From NCBI GenBank assembly GCA_014904845.1, contig MU119218.1, forward strand, positions 412,333 through 476,332: DNA of 64,000 nt. The letters are read 5' to 3'. This document shows, in pieces, positions 11,004 through 22,653 of this stretch. The translations under genes and the position numbers were made by a program. This DNA comes from Acephala macrosclerotiorum. Taxonomy: Eukaryota > Ascomycota > Leotiomycetes > Helotiales > Mollisiaceae. The notes beneath the pieces were generated by a model that saw only the letters and a program-made list of their open reading frames with translations, did not search any database and was not told where the DNA came from. Within the stretch, counting starts at the first letter, position 1, and each line of letters begins with the position of its first letter.

Positions 11004-11834
11004 AAGCCTGGGCAGTTGGAAGAATACTTGTTTAGAGATTGGGGAGAAGGGAGGACACGATACAATGCTCGGAGGAAGACAGGGCGAATGTCTCATGAGG
11101 TGGTACGGATATGTACATCTGCCTTCTAGGCCCATAGGTTAAGCTGAAACGCCTGGCTATGACACCTATCGAAGCTCATGGCGGAGGGCGTATCTCTTGT
11201 TGGACAGCAGCAGGATCATTGTATCCGAGGAACTCTCTGTTTTCAACGCGGAAACTGGAGAGAATAGATTTAGGCTGGAATGTCATATTGAATTGGTGAG
11301 ACGGAGCTGTTTAATCTTGGACCACTTTGCTGCACCACTCAACCATGGTTCACTGCCTTCTCGTCGGATGATCTACAGCCTTGCGTAAGCATCCGAGACA
11401 TAAAAGTGTTAATTTTGATAGGTAGACACTACCGATTTGCAACAAGCTTCCATTACCATACTTTTATTTCACATACAGTTCAATTGTCGGAAGATGTAGC
11501 AATTTTCATTAGCCATCTACTCTAACGTAAATGCACAATCTTGCTCTATGGCAAGATCCCAGCTCAGCAAATTTTCTCCTCAAGACAGCGACCTCCAATG
11601 CAAACGCACCACCATCTAAATCCTGCTCCATTTTCATGAATCTAAAATCAGCATGCCTTCCAACTTGCAATAGCTCATACCTGAGCTCCTACCTCGCAAG
11701 CACAAACATGTGCTCAATTTTTCATAGATGCCTATGCATCAGTCATGTCCAGTGGCATGGAAAAACGTATAAAAAAGTAATAACGCCCTCATGCAATGCA
11801 AATCCTCTATAATCTAGCCGCCCACGTCCCATGT
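11004..11834. other. Convergent intergenic region
   Basis: Lies between the ends of the small membrane protein gene and the C2H2 gene, and would hold both 3' UTRs. Short open frames only. No gene seen. Confidence 0.5.
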
Positions 11835-14800
11835 CTATGCCATTCCGCCACCGATATTCGTATTTACAGAAGGAATCGGAGAGTTGACTTGTCTATCCAG
11901 AGGTCTGAATAGAGATGCCATGTTGAGTGTAAGGTCCACGACGCCGAAGTCTTTGTCGATGTCCGCCACAGAACCGAGTTCCTCACCACGCTTAGCACTG
12001 TCAGAGACAACCCAGGTCTTGACACTCTTGAGTATACCCATGACTTGCGCGAAGCGTTGGTCAGGAGCCATCTGCCAGTCCAATCCATGATTGCTCTTCA
12101 TCAAGTATTTTGCGAGCCAATAGAAATGTACCGCATCCCTACAGAAGCCGAATCTGCGATACTGTGTCGAGGAGGGTGGGTATTGAATCGCCATATCCTC
12201 ATCCCAGTTCTTCTTCCACTTATCAAAAGCGCCGTTGATAGCCTTGAGTGTTTGAGACGAGTGGCCGATTGAGTCAGGAGTCGCTCTTCCACTCGTATTG
12301 GCACTCTGCGAGCCGCTGCCAGTAGGATCAATGGTTCTAACCCAATCATGCTGCATAATAGGTGTGCTCGCGCCACTGGAGGGAAACGACAAAGGTTGAC
12401 CCGACTCCTGCAAGGAAGCTTGTCTCTGAGCAGACCACAACTGTACGTGCAGGGCGTGTACTAGAATGAATTTGGAATACAGATTTGTGGTTCCAGGATG
12501 GATGTTGTAGTCCATCAAGGCCTTCAGGGCCGAGTGCATCTCCGGTTGCTTCTTGCGCTGACTTCCTTCACTGTTCTTCGTGCGTGCAGCGGCTGCTCCA
12601 TGTAATCCTAGAGCGCTAGCACATTCGGAAGCGGAAGCAGCGTCCCAAGCAGCATCATCTGCGGGGAGAGGAATGCGGATCTCATCTTTCTCGAAAAGTG
12701 GTGCGGAGTTGAAGTACATGACCATAGCCGCATCTAACAAGAAGACCGTATACATCAATCGTGATCGCTTCTCTTGCTCAACCCAGGCATTCCAATCGAA
12801 GCTTGCGGCGCTGAAGTTCTCGACGGTGACATTTGCTTGGTGAAGTACGCTGAATGGGGTAGTCGTCATCGGTCTGGTAAGACCTGCTCTTCTAGCGAGC
12901 TCGGCAACCAGAGGGAATTCGCGACGGGCCTTCTCGCGTTGCAATGGAGTACCATGCCATGTAAACAAGACTTGCATCATGAATATGGCGGTAATCTGCT
13001 CGATTTCGGATTTGCTAGAGCCAACGATCTCACCTCCGAATCCAGAGTCACCAGTTTGCTCTCTAGAAACGACCGCGAAAACTTGAGAATTGCGTTCTAT
13101 CACTACTTTTGCAAGCTCCATCATTTCTCGGACCTGAGTTGCGGTCATACGGTCAGAGTAAACAGCCCCAATGCAAATCATACCCAGCAAAAGACCGTCA
13201 TAGGCATCGGCGATTCGAAATGTAGGGATGTGGATGACTGGGAAGTGACCCTGAAAGCTGGAGAACTGCTCTAAGAAATGCTTGACGTTGTCGGCGGAAA
13301 GATACTTCCTGATGTCATTGCTTCGACCAATGATCTGGTTGTTTGGAAAGCAGAAATACAACAATCTTGATGAGATCTCCTCTAAAGGATGATTTTGGAG
13401 GTTCCAAGCAGCAAATTGCGGAGGGTTGGTAATTCCGTTTGCAAGACCAGGATAAACGCCGGGGAATGAGAGACCATTCATCGAATGGTTTAGGGAAGGA
13501 TCGGATTTGATGAATGATGGTTCGCTCTTGATGAAGGATACACCGTTGGTATTGTGATTGAGCGACGGCTCGGGTTTGATGGATACTTGTGAATTGTTTG
13601 CGTACGGATTGTAAACGGCATTTTGATGGTTCTGGGGTTGGTTGTGGGCGAACATTTGAGACCAATCTTGTCCGGTAGAATGATGCGATTGCATGGTGGA
13701 ACCGTTGCCATGAGAGGCATAATCATAGCCCTGACTGTATGAGTGGGTGTTTTGTCCCTGGGGTATACTGAACGACAGTGGAGTATTCATACCGGGAGGC
13801 ATGGTGCTGGCTATTCCACCAGGATAGCCTTGATCGAAACTACCCCGATTCGATCCTCCTACACTGGGCCCATTCATGCCTCTTCCATCACGACCTGCAC
13901 CCATGTTGAGTTGCTTCATGCTGTTCGATCGGGACAATTGCTCTGCTTGCTCATCTGTCAGGTTGGAGCCAGCGTCGGGAACGCTACCATCAGGAATGAC
14001 TCCAAACAATGGGATTCCAGAAGGTTGACCGGCCATTCCATTGGCGCCCATGAGGTCGTTCTCATTTGACATTGAGTTGGTGCTCTTGTGAGGGCCTGGG
14101 TGCGACTTCTTCAGATGAGCTTGCGCATGAGACAGATGGCTTGCACCAGTGGGATTGCCACGACGAATGGAGCACTTTTGAAAGTGGCGCTTCAAGATAT
14201 CACTTCGCGAAAACGTGTCGCGGCAAAGAACGCACATGTACGGACGGTCACCAGTATCTGTTCTGATCAGTTCCGGTTCTCTCTGGAAAAATTAGGGTAC
14301 TTACGTCGAAGAAGATGGCGCTTCAAGTGTTTGGCATGGAGATATGTCTTGGTACAGTGAGGGCAGGGAAATTTTCCGTCGGCGTCCTTGGCAGGGATCA
14401 TGGCGTTCTTGCCTGTTCCAGTACCTGACACAGGTGGCCGGCCAGGAGCGCTGGGCAAGATACCTCTTCGCCCTTGCGAACCTACGACGTGAGTTGGTGG
14501 GTCAATCTCAGGCATCATCATGTTGTTCTGGTAGGGAGACTGCATGCCAGCCAGATGTTGCAGACCACCTTGAGGCATCGGTCGCAAAGGCTGTGCTAAT
14601 CGGTTCTGGGTCGGAGCGGGAGCGATGGGTTGAGGATGGGACATAGCTGGTGCTCCAGAGGTCATCATAGGGCCGGATGTTCGATAGCCTTGCGGTGCTT
14701 GCTGGTAACCGTTGTTGCCGTACATCATCTGGTTCTGACGCTGTTGCTGCTGTGCTTGCATTTGGGGGAATCCCATGCCCGTGGCCGATCCAGGAGTGTT

Positions 14801-15001
14801 CGGTGTTGCTGGAGTTCTTGGGGTATGGGGTGCACTTCCTCCATACAGGTTCTGCATGGCGTGCTGTGGGGCTTGCAGAGGCGGTAACGTATGTTGGGGT
14901 AGACTGGAGTTCTGCTGGAGTTGGAGTGGAGAAATGCCTGGAAGATTGCCGTAGGGTGAATTGTTATTCAGAGCATTCGGGTTGTAGTGGGAGGTGTCCA
15001 T
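11835..15001 (-). CDS. C2H2 zinc-finger transcription factor with fungal-specific TF domain
   Basis: Exons 14305-15001 and 11835-14257 encode about 1039 aa. The intron (14258-14304, GTAAGT...ACAG, 47 nt) cuts inside the zinc-finger region, and splicing completes the second His of finger 1. Residues 1-205 are Gln/Pro/Asn-rich and disordered. Finger 1 (about 210-235) has CPHC...HLKRHLLRRH. Finger 2 (about 239-262) has CVLC...HFQKC, a C2HC variant. A further Gly/Ser/Asn/Gln-rich linker follows, then a fungal-specific transcription-factor-type regulatory domain (about 480-850, with GHFPVIHIPTF, GLLLGMICIGAVYSDR and ARREFPLVAELARRAGL). It is a nuclear DNA-binding regulator by family. The target genes cannot be inferred. 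The start is the first ATG of the frame at 15001. Confidence 0.9.
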
Positions 15002-18000
15002 AATCAAGTAGAGTGGGGACGACGGGCTGTTGATGTACTCGAGGAAGGAACCATTCGACGCGCCGCAACTTTTAGATCGCAGGCGGGCGGGATGATGACT
15101 GAAGACTTTGGAGAAAGAGTAATCGTAATTGATGTTCGTGAAGACACGTTCGTGCCTTTCGTAGATGAATACAACACAAGCGCCTCAGCCGTTGAGACGG
15201 TTCGACGTTCGAGGAAATTTTTTGACGTCGGTGTTGATGACGCCAGTGGTTGAGTGCAAAGGCGGAACAACTCGGCGGTACCAAACTTTATCCGCGTCGG
15301 AAGGAATAATTGCGCGCTGCGAACACGGCGGGTTGAATACAACACAGTCAAGTCGCGTTGTACTTGAGGCTCAAGATGTTGTTGTCGAGAAGAGTGGAGC
15401 CCAAGAGACTTTATCCGTCCAAGTGGTCCACGGTGGGAGGGTAGGCGGGAAATAAACGCGTGGTGGGGAAGTTGCGACTTGAGGATACGGTCCACGGTCG
15501 ATCCACAAAGTCAGATCAGACACACAAACAGAAGCACCAGCCGCGCCGAGGATCCAAAGTCATCAGCCCGGCACAATTGGCTTGCTGGAGACGGTTGACG
15601 CGGGTGCAGTAGAGTACGGTGCGGTACGGGGGAGGAGAGGTCTGCGATGAGATCGAAGATGCGTGGATGCGTGGATGAAGAAAGTCTCTCCAGAAATAAA
15701 AATTTCTTTGGGAAAGGAAACAGAAGGTAGGACGAATCTTTGAGAGCGGAGCGGCCAACAGGCCAGGCAAGGCCAGGGGACGCCGAGCGGTGCTGCTTTA
15801 AGGCTGGGATAGCGAAGCCCGAGCCGACACGACACAACTTGCTGGGAGACGAGAATCTCACTGGCCGTTCGACCACTTCCGGGTCGAGCGCAGTTCACGC
15901 TGCACAACACGCCTGACCACTGCTGCCCACTACTGACTGCTACTGACCACTCCCCCTGCCTACCCTGACTAGGTACGTACTCCGTCCGGTTCAAGAGCGT
16001 CGTGACAACAGCACCCGCAGAAACTGACAGGAGCTGGAGCAGACGCCGACGGCTACGGATTGGCCTCCCTCTCTCTCCCTCCGAACCCCTGGTCGCTGAT
16101 ATTTTCACTATTTTCACCGAACTTCTTGCGCAGAGGCGAGCCCATACTAGGCATAGAAGCAAAGAATGCTGGCATATCACATTACTCAGAGAGTGCGAGT
16201 CTGCGTGAGCCATGACTTGTTCCCGGCGGTAGATGCAATACGATGCACACCAGCACGTCGGCAGACTGTTCCTTTGCTATCCTGCTCTATGCTTTACCAG
16301 GCGGCGGTTACGTTCACAGTTCTTCGCCTTTCCGGATACCAGACGCCATGACGCAGACTGGTAGTGCTGTGTGGACGAACTTCTATCAAATCATCAAATC
16401 GCCTCGGCGAACGAACTTGCTACAACACACTCAAAACACCTGTTACGTGGGCATTCGCAAGCGCAAATGCTCTCTCATGCTCGACAATTCCAACTCGTCC
16501 ACGACGTCCATGCCGCCAAGGCTAGTATGTGAGAAATGAAACCGAGAAAGGCCGCCTGCCCGCGACAAGCAGCAACCTGGCGAGTAACTCGCAGAAGAAG
16601 GCGAGCGTTCGCCGTGTTCGTCAAAACCAAACCAGCCCAGTGGACATCGGTTCACGAGAGCCGTCCACTTTTCCAGGTCCTCCAATCGAGCTTTCGCTTC
16701 GTGCAGCAACAACCCCTACTCCCGATCCCTACCTGACCTCGCCTCGACAAGAGATTCTATATTTTTTCAAACAACCTCGACTGCTTCACGATGCTCCCGG
16801 TAGGAGATCCTCTGCTTCACGGTGAGGTTTGTTGACAGGCAGGGAAGCGCATCAGATCAGGAGCCCGCAGTGGTCCTGCTTCGAGGGTTCGAGTGCCGCT
16901 CGCAGCATCCGATGACGACAGGCCTTGACACGGTCTACCTAATCGGCAAGTATGCCGAGAAACCCAGAAAACGTGATGTGCGGTTCAGGCAAGACCAGCG
17001 TGCAGCCCATCGTGAGCTAGCCCAGACCCTGACGCCTCTGTGGTGGAAATCCCGACGAGCACCAAGTCAACGAGTCAATCATCTGTGTTCTAGAAACTTG
17101 TTGACAGCGATGATCGGCCGTAACGTTGTTGTGGCAAGAAGACTAGGACATGGAAGGACGGTCGACGGCAAATTTGATCACAGTAGGCCTTACTCGTTGT
17201 GCCACCTCATGCGAGAGAGGGCGAGTCGGAAGGGTACTGTGCAGAGGTACTGTACTTCGTACAACGGAAGTTGCACAGATTTCCCAGCGGTTTACGCTGT
17301 GGCTTGCGGCAGCTTATCGAGCGGCCAAGGATTCAGTTGCGCCACGCCTCACCTCACCTCACCTCACCGCACCTCACCTCACCTTGATTAGGGCTCGGGT
17401 TCCGGCTCGCTCTGAATGTGAATTGGAGAATTTGTGAACGTTAGAGCCATCAGATCTGCTGCCAAATAGAGTTAAAGCCTTATCATGCCTTCCGCCCTGA
17501 AAACGTCCTGGTGCCACTTTCCCCAACCCTCGCAAGGGTCTCTGCGTGCGTACCCTGTTGACAGCTCATATAAATGTTGATTTTATCGTTGATTGGCACC
17601 TGGGTGCTCGGCATGATGGAGTTTCAAAGGCGTCAACGTCGTGATGTCTTTCCGTTGCCGCTTGTAGGCCAAGCTCTTGTCAGACCATGCATCCTGACAA
17701 TTGTTTTTGAGATCTACCGATTTTCTACCGCCGATTCCTAAGGATGAATAATTCCTCCTGGCGCCATTCAACATCCAACCCATCTCCGAAGGCCACGCAA
17801 TGTGCTTTTCTGAAATAGGCATACTTGGTAACCCTCTTGGCGTTCTTTGGCTTTCTTTGGCTATGATGCTCTCCCACCTATCCTGTCTTCGGAGTTGACG
17901 CCGCATCCTGCTTCATTTGTCTGAAATGTCGGCTTACCGCAAACGCTGCGTGCGCCGAGAGAGCTGTCGTGACTCGTCTCAACCTGCTCATGTCAGGAAA

Positions 18001-19258
18001 ATATCTCGCAGATCATTCCGTAGATCACTCGTCGAATCATCAAAGGCTTCATGATGGTGGTCGAAGATTGTTCCATCCTCCAACGTCCAAACGTGCCAAG
18101 CAGCCTAGTCAGGTCGGAGCAGTTCTGGATTAGGACGGCAGTCGTCGTCTGTCGAGGCGGAATTCTGTGCAGCTGAAAAACAGGCATATGCTTGTTTCGA
18201 GCATTGATTCTTTGATGCCATTGCTTCCCGGAATATTCGAGGCTGAGGGGGTAGAACAAAGGGAGTGGCTGGTATCGAGCCTCGTCATCCCGTGATATTA
18301 ATCTCCAAAGAAGGACATGCAGGGTCTAAATAGCAGCAGGAAGGGGTTGCTGCATGGACCAGCTTATCAACCAAAACAGGATCCGTAGGGGTTTTCGCTT
18401 GACCATGACCATGACCGTCCGTGACCATGCTCGCCCATCCATGGAAGCGTCGAAAACGGGTGGTTTGCTTTTTAGGAGGCCGAGGGAGGCGCGCGGTTTC
18501 CGCTCTCTTGGATTTGAGACGAAAGACCTGAGTGGTGTCTGGTGCTGCCATAAGACTCAAAGGCCCCTCCGAATCCACCCTTCCCGTCAGCGAGTCATGA
18601 AGTTGGCCAGTGCAGAAAGCCTCACGTCGTAAGAGTAAAGTGGGCTTGGCGGGCGGGATGCACGAAATCTGTGAAGAAGTCAATTGGATATCTCGTCTGA
18701 ACTTCTCAATGGTGTTCGCTAGCTGTACACGACTTTTTGGGCCTGACTTGCGTTAGGAGTTGATGCGAATCCTCAAGCGACGTTCTAGAACATCATGAGC
18801 CTTTCTTGCCCTGTCTTGGGACTTTGAGGCATTTCGCAATTTTCTACAGAAGCTCTTGGTTGACATGACCTCCATTCTTGGCTGTCGTTGCCCGTCTGCA
18901 CCAAGTACATTCGAATTTAATCCCGACAACTTCTTCACCAGTTTGTATATCTTCACTGTTCCTCCTCTTCCATTCACGTGTTGTTTCATGCCAAGACGCC
19001 TCGTATCTAATAATAATTCGTCGTTTGACTTTGGCCACCGCTTACACCATTGGCATTAGCCTGCAATTTCCTGTGCCGCAATAGAATAGTTTAAAAACTT
19101 CACTTTTGAAGTCTCAACTTTCCAGTTCACCATTATCCATTATCATTTACACTCGTTTGTCGTTGATTTTGCGCTTTCCTTTCCCTCCCGAACCGATTCC
19201 ACCCTAATCAAAAAGCACATCCCTTTAATCAATACCCTAAAAATACACACTCGCCAAG
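15002..19258. other. 4.3-kb stretch without a convincing gene
   Basis: The part next to 15001 is probably the long promoter/5' UTR of the C2H2 gene. Open frames at 15563-16213 (minus), 16822-17391 (plus), 17583-17906 (minus) and 18285-18683 (minus) show no domain, low-complexity or reversed-codon composition, and no good start context, so I do not call them. A (CTCAC)n repeat sits at 17346-17384. The last 150 bp before 19259 are pyrimidine-rich, as expected for a fungal promoter/5' UTR. Confidence 0.5.
17346..17384 (+). repeat. CTCAC pentanucleotide microsatellite
   Basis: About seven and a half copies of CTCAC with one CGCAC variant, in an otherwise featureless intergenic stretch. Confidence 0.85.
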
Positions 19259-19906
19259 ATGCAATCATCACCCCTTTTCCTTCTCGCCCTTGCGGCTCTT
19301 GCGACTGCAAAAACTGATCTCTCTGGCTGTACATCCTCAGCAACAGTTGCCTACGGCGGCGCAAGTCTCATCTGGTACGTCCCAGGTACAGGAGAACTTT
19401 GCGATTTCCTCGACTGCGGCGGCGGACGAGCACCACCCAAAACCACCGTCCCAGGTTGTCCCCTCTACTCCGGCACAGCAACCTACTCTCCATCCTACCT
19501 CCCAGGCTACAACGACGGCGTCGCAGCATCAACTTCAGCTTCGGCAGCAAGCACTTCACAATCCTCAGCCGCGATCACGGGATCCTCAACCTCAGCAGCG
19601 ATCTCGCAGCAGACTTCGGAATCTGTCATCAGCTCGTCAGATGTGTCGCCGAGTTCGGGCTCGGTTGACTCGGCGGTATTCATCACTTCAACTACAGGCA
19701 CGGGAACGGCTTCCGGGTCTCTGTCTCAAACAACTGCCACCTCAAATTCTTCAAGCAGCACGCAAACGTCCTCGAAAAGTTCTTCGACTTCGACCAGTTC
19801 TGGAGCGGCGAGTACAGTTACTGGGAATTCAGGGGTGAGGATGAATGTCCATGTTTGGCATGGGGTTGTAGGCGCTGGTGCTGCTGGTTTTGCACTTCTT
19901 TTGTGA
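19259..19906 (+). CDS. Secreted Ser/Thr-rich GPI-anchor-type cell-surface protein
   Basis: A single exon of 215 aa. Residues 1-17 (MQSSPLFLLALAALATA) form a classic signal peptide. A small Cys-containing domain follows (about 20-80, with C24, C48, C53 and C66). Residues 85-185 are almost entirely Ser/Thr/Ala, a typical O-mannosylated stalk. The C-terminus is a hydrophobic tail (VVGAGAAGFALLL) preceded by a small-residue region (GNSG), which fits GPI attachment. It would be displayed on the plasma membrane or cell wall. The Cys domain is of a kind common in filamentous ascomycetes, but I cannot name a function. The start ATG at 19259 lies just after GCCAAG, a good context. Confidence 0.82.
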   Translation: MQSSPLFLLALAALATAKTDLSGCTSSATVAYGGASLIWYVPGTGELCDFLDCGGGRAPPKTTVPGCPLYSGTATYSPSYLPGYNDGVAASTSASAASTSQSSAAITGSSTSAAISQQTSESVISSSDVSPSSGSVDSAVFITSTTGTGTASGSLSQTTATSNSSSSTQTSSKSSSTSTSSGAASTVTGNSGVRMNVHVWHGVVGAGAAGFALLL

Positions 19907-22471
19907 TCAATTAGTCTTGGAAAAGTAATCACTAGACTTGCGGAGTTCGTTCGGAGATTTTAGAAATCAGGATCACAGAACTGGAAGTGGCAAGAATAGC
20001 TGTGGGCACAAATTTGGAAAGCATTGCATCTCAAAGGCGTTAGTGGCAAAGTCTAATAAAACTGGGAATAGTTTGTTACACAAAACCAGCATGGGCCGTG
20101 CTCTTGTACTTGTACAATAATTCAGAATAGTCAGTTGGTCCCGAGGAAAACGTCCAAAAAAAATTCAATTTTCAAGGTAATGCTGATAAATGATTTTTCG
20201 GTTTTTGTTGGGAGTCGTCGTCGTTGTCAACCAATGACCTCCAAGCTGACACTCAATACGACCCGGACCACGGCGCTTTTATTCCGTTGCATTCAGCCGT
20301 GTCCGTAGTTCGTATATAAACTCTTTTGTCCAAACAAACTTCGCTGCTCTAGGATGCAAAAGAAGGGTGGAGGGCTAAGATGGCTATTGGCAGTCGGGAA
20401 GACGGTCTTGGGATAGTGGAAAGCATGTCGCAGAATCGGGCGCAGGTGCGATTTGCAACAAAGATTCTTCCTAGTGAGACGGATAGGAGGAGGGGTTTGT
20501 GATTGTCATGTGAAGACGCCTCGTAGGTAAGCTTGATACTTTGATACTTCCATACCAAGAACGTCATTCTTCAGCATGTTTCCGAGTCGATTTCGAAAGA
20601 AATCAGAGTGCTCGTTCGAGGTATAGAATGATATGGAATCTGAAAATCAAGTTCAGGTGATATTGTGCTTCAAAGAGGATACCTCGAAAAGAAACCCCAG
20701 ACACTTCAATCGATGCTCGTTCCCATTTCCAGCAGCTTCGAGAGGGCAGTTGAGGCATATTCCATTTCCATTCTTTTTTGAGCAACCCTCATTTCTTTCC
20801 ATCTAACTTGACTCCATCTTCCCTTTCAAGAGAGCTCAAATCTAGACAGCAACCCACCTCTTTGCAAAAGTGCAGGCCGAGGCAGACCTTTGGTATCGGG
20901 GGCAAGTTGCTCGAGATAATCAATGAGAAGAGGCAAAGAACAAGAGAATTTCCCGTCGCAAGGGTAGAAGAGAAGTGGCAAATCGTAGCAGACACCTTCA
21001 GAGTCCAAATGCTAGTATGCAGACTGTCAACCTTGGTATTTTCGATGACTACGTTGAAACTAAGTGAAGGTGTGGGTAGCATCATTGAGAAAAAGTGGGA
21101 TTATCCGCTACTTGGGAGCCGACTTGTTTGGCATCTCCAGTGGATATGTTGATATTTCAAGTAGTATGATTGATGAGCTGCGGGGATAGGGGTCAAGAGA
21201 TTGAGTTGATATAGTTAAGTTAGATACGACAGAAGGTAGTTTGGGTGTTGATGAGGAGAAGCAGATGCTGATTCAAGGGGCGTTGGGGAGGTAGGATGTG
21301 GTGAGTAAGCAGATAGTCTAAATGGCGTCGAGAAATCGAGGAGCTTTCAGATGACAACAACCGCAGAGATTGAGAAGATCGTCCGCTCCGATAGAACGAG
21401 CGGTTAAGACGAGATGCTGGTTTACTCTATGACAGGGGGCAATAGATGGGGAATGTGACGAGATGCATAGAGACGGGAGGATGAGCGATGAAGCTGAAGT
21501 CGAAGAGATTCCACTGGTCTCGAACGAATTGAAAGTCAGGCTTCGAAAAAACAACGAAAGTCTTGATACTGGCATTCTTGTGCACAATCTCCCACAAACG
21601 ATTTGAAACAGGTTCTAGGTACACCCTGGATTGAGAACTTCGTCCAACTGCATGGTTTCATAGTTGCCACAATCCTGAGAAAGGGCGCCTCGATGGCTTC
21701 ACCTTTGTACAACCCCCTCTCCCCCCACCCCCAAACAAAGCGCTGTCATCATATGAGAGCAAGGTATGCGGCTGTTACTTCCAACACACTTGAGAAATGC
21801 GTAAGGACGGTCCTTAATATGAGGCAGATAACCTCCCTCGTTTTCATAGCTGACGGGAACACTCAAGTATTTCGCACTATCAAGAAGTCATGGGCCACCT
21901 TGGTGAACACATTTGTTTGCCAAAGGTAAGTGCCAAGGATCACAACGATACCCTTTTCAAGGCTAGCTTGATAGCCGAGTTCAGAAGCATTCACCAAAAT
22001 ACTTAAATCTTGTTTTAGCAGTGAAAACTGAAAGTCAGAAGTTCGAGGGAAGGAAGACCTCGACCTCTAAAAAGAAAACCGTCGAGGAAACTAAGTGGAT
22101 AGGGAGCTCACAACCTCTCGTACAATAGCACATGGAACTAGTCCACTTGACACATTTGAAATCGAGTTGTTGCAAACCCGTCGTGCATCCCAAAGGCCTT
22201 TCTTATTGACCAGGGACAATGACTAGCAAAATATGGAGTTTAAGAACGTATTTAAGATTCAAACCCAATATTGTTTTAAGAATATACCTTGAACGGGCAT
22301 CCGTTGGAAGCTCAACTTCACTGCTTTGGAGTTGATGAGGTGGTGGGGTCTCGCTTGGCATCAACCGTCCCCACATAACAGGACAAAACAAGAAAGAAGG
22401 GAAAAAATCTAACTTCGAAAGACAGTCCCAAACAACAAAAACGAAACGAGTCATCATGAATTCGGGAATTG
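19907..22471. other. Gene-poor stretch left of the tRNA
   Basis: About 2.6 kb with only short open frames on either strand. A minus-strand fragment near 21430-21620 reads like part of a real protein (RLWEIVHKNASIKTFVVF) but has no start or domain, so it may be a gene remnant. No other feature was recognised. Confidence 0.4.
22402..22441 (-). terminator. Candidate Pol III T-run terminators after the tRNA
   Basis: On the minus strand, T5 lies at 22441-22437 and T6 at 22407-22402, 30 and 64 nt past the discriminator base. These are compatible with Pol III termination but could be chance in AT-leaning DNA. Confidence 0.35.
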
Positions 22472-22480
22472 AGCCCGAGG

Positions 22481-22527
22481 CTGAGGATTTATTAGTTATG
22501 CTTTTCGATCATCGAGATTGAACATAC
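22481..22527 (-). other. Spliceosomal-type intron in the tRNA T stem (47 nt)
   Basis: Donor GTATGT, branch AACTAAT about 12 nt before the acceptor CAG. It separates T-stem position 64 from 65. Its removal restores the fifth T-stem pair and brings the 3' acceptor strand next to the T arm. Confidence 0.75.
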
Positions 22528-22536
22528 CGGGGCTCG

Positions 22537-22585
22537 CTATACACAGCATTAGTATTGAATCTGATTCTTCAGAATTGTTACTTAC
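22537..22585 (-). other. Spliceosomal-type intron in the tRNA T loop (49 nt)
   Basis: Donor GTAAGT, branch TACTAAT 12-13 nt before the acceptor TAG. It splits the T loop between T55 and C56, and so splits the B box GGTT|CGAGCC. Length and signals match the protein-gene introns of this window (45-60 nt). Confidence 0.75.
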
Positions 22586-22602
22586 AACCCGCGACCTTGA
22601 GG

Positions 22603-22615
22603 TTATCTTATAGCT
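22603..22615 (-). other. Canonical anticodon-loop tRNA intron (13 nt)
   Basis: Sits one base 3' of the anticodon region, between positions 37/38 and 39 (exact edge ambiguous because of flanking A). It contains ATAAG, which can pair with CTTA(T) of the anticodon loop as usual for introns cut by the tRNA splicing endonuclease. Confidence 0.75.
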
Positions 22616-22653
22616 TTAAGAGCCACACGCTCTACCGATTGAGCTACCCGGGC

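Larger units (their letters stand above)
22472..22653 (-). tRNA. tRNA-Lys(CTT) interrupted by three introns, two of them spliceosomal-type in the T arm
   Basis: Reading the minus strand from 22653: acceptor GCCCGGG, TA, D stem GCTC, D loop AATCGGTA, GAGC, G26, anticodon stem TGTGG, loop CTCTTAA (anticodon CTT). A 13-nt intron (22603-22615) follows, whose TAAG can pair with the anticodon. Then CCTCA, variable AGGTC, T stem GCGGG, TT. An intron of 49 nt (22537-22585) comes next, then CGAGCCCCG, then an intron of 47 nt (22481-22527), then C, acceptor CTCGGGC and discriminator T. The exons total exactly 73 nt. The T stem pairs 5/5 and the acceptor 7/7 (one G-T). The loop reads TTCGAGC. The only flaw is a T-T at 29:41. 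None of this pairing exists without removing the two T-arm introns. T runs that could stop Pol III lie at 22437-22441 and 22402-22407. The B box is split by an intron, so either another promoter is used or this is an unusual pseudogene. Confidence 0.8.

Noticed and set aside
15563..16213. 216-codon minus-strand open frame
   Set aside because: No domain, Cys/Arg/Ser-rich shadow-like composition, overlaps the upstream region of the C2H2 gene and lacks splice or start context.
16870..16900. GGTTCGAGTGCC, similar to a tRNA B box
   Set aside because: No A box, no acceptor or D stem within tRNA distance.
17340..17390. Short tandem CTCAC units considered as a possible CRISPR-like array
   Set aside because: Five-base units without spacers, in a fungal genome; a simple microsatellite.
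16822..17391. 189-codon plus-strand open frame
   Set aside because: Ends in the CTCAC microsatellite, no recognisable domain, composition typical of chance frames.
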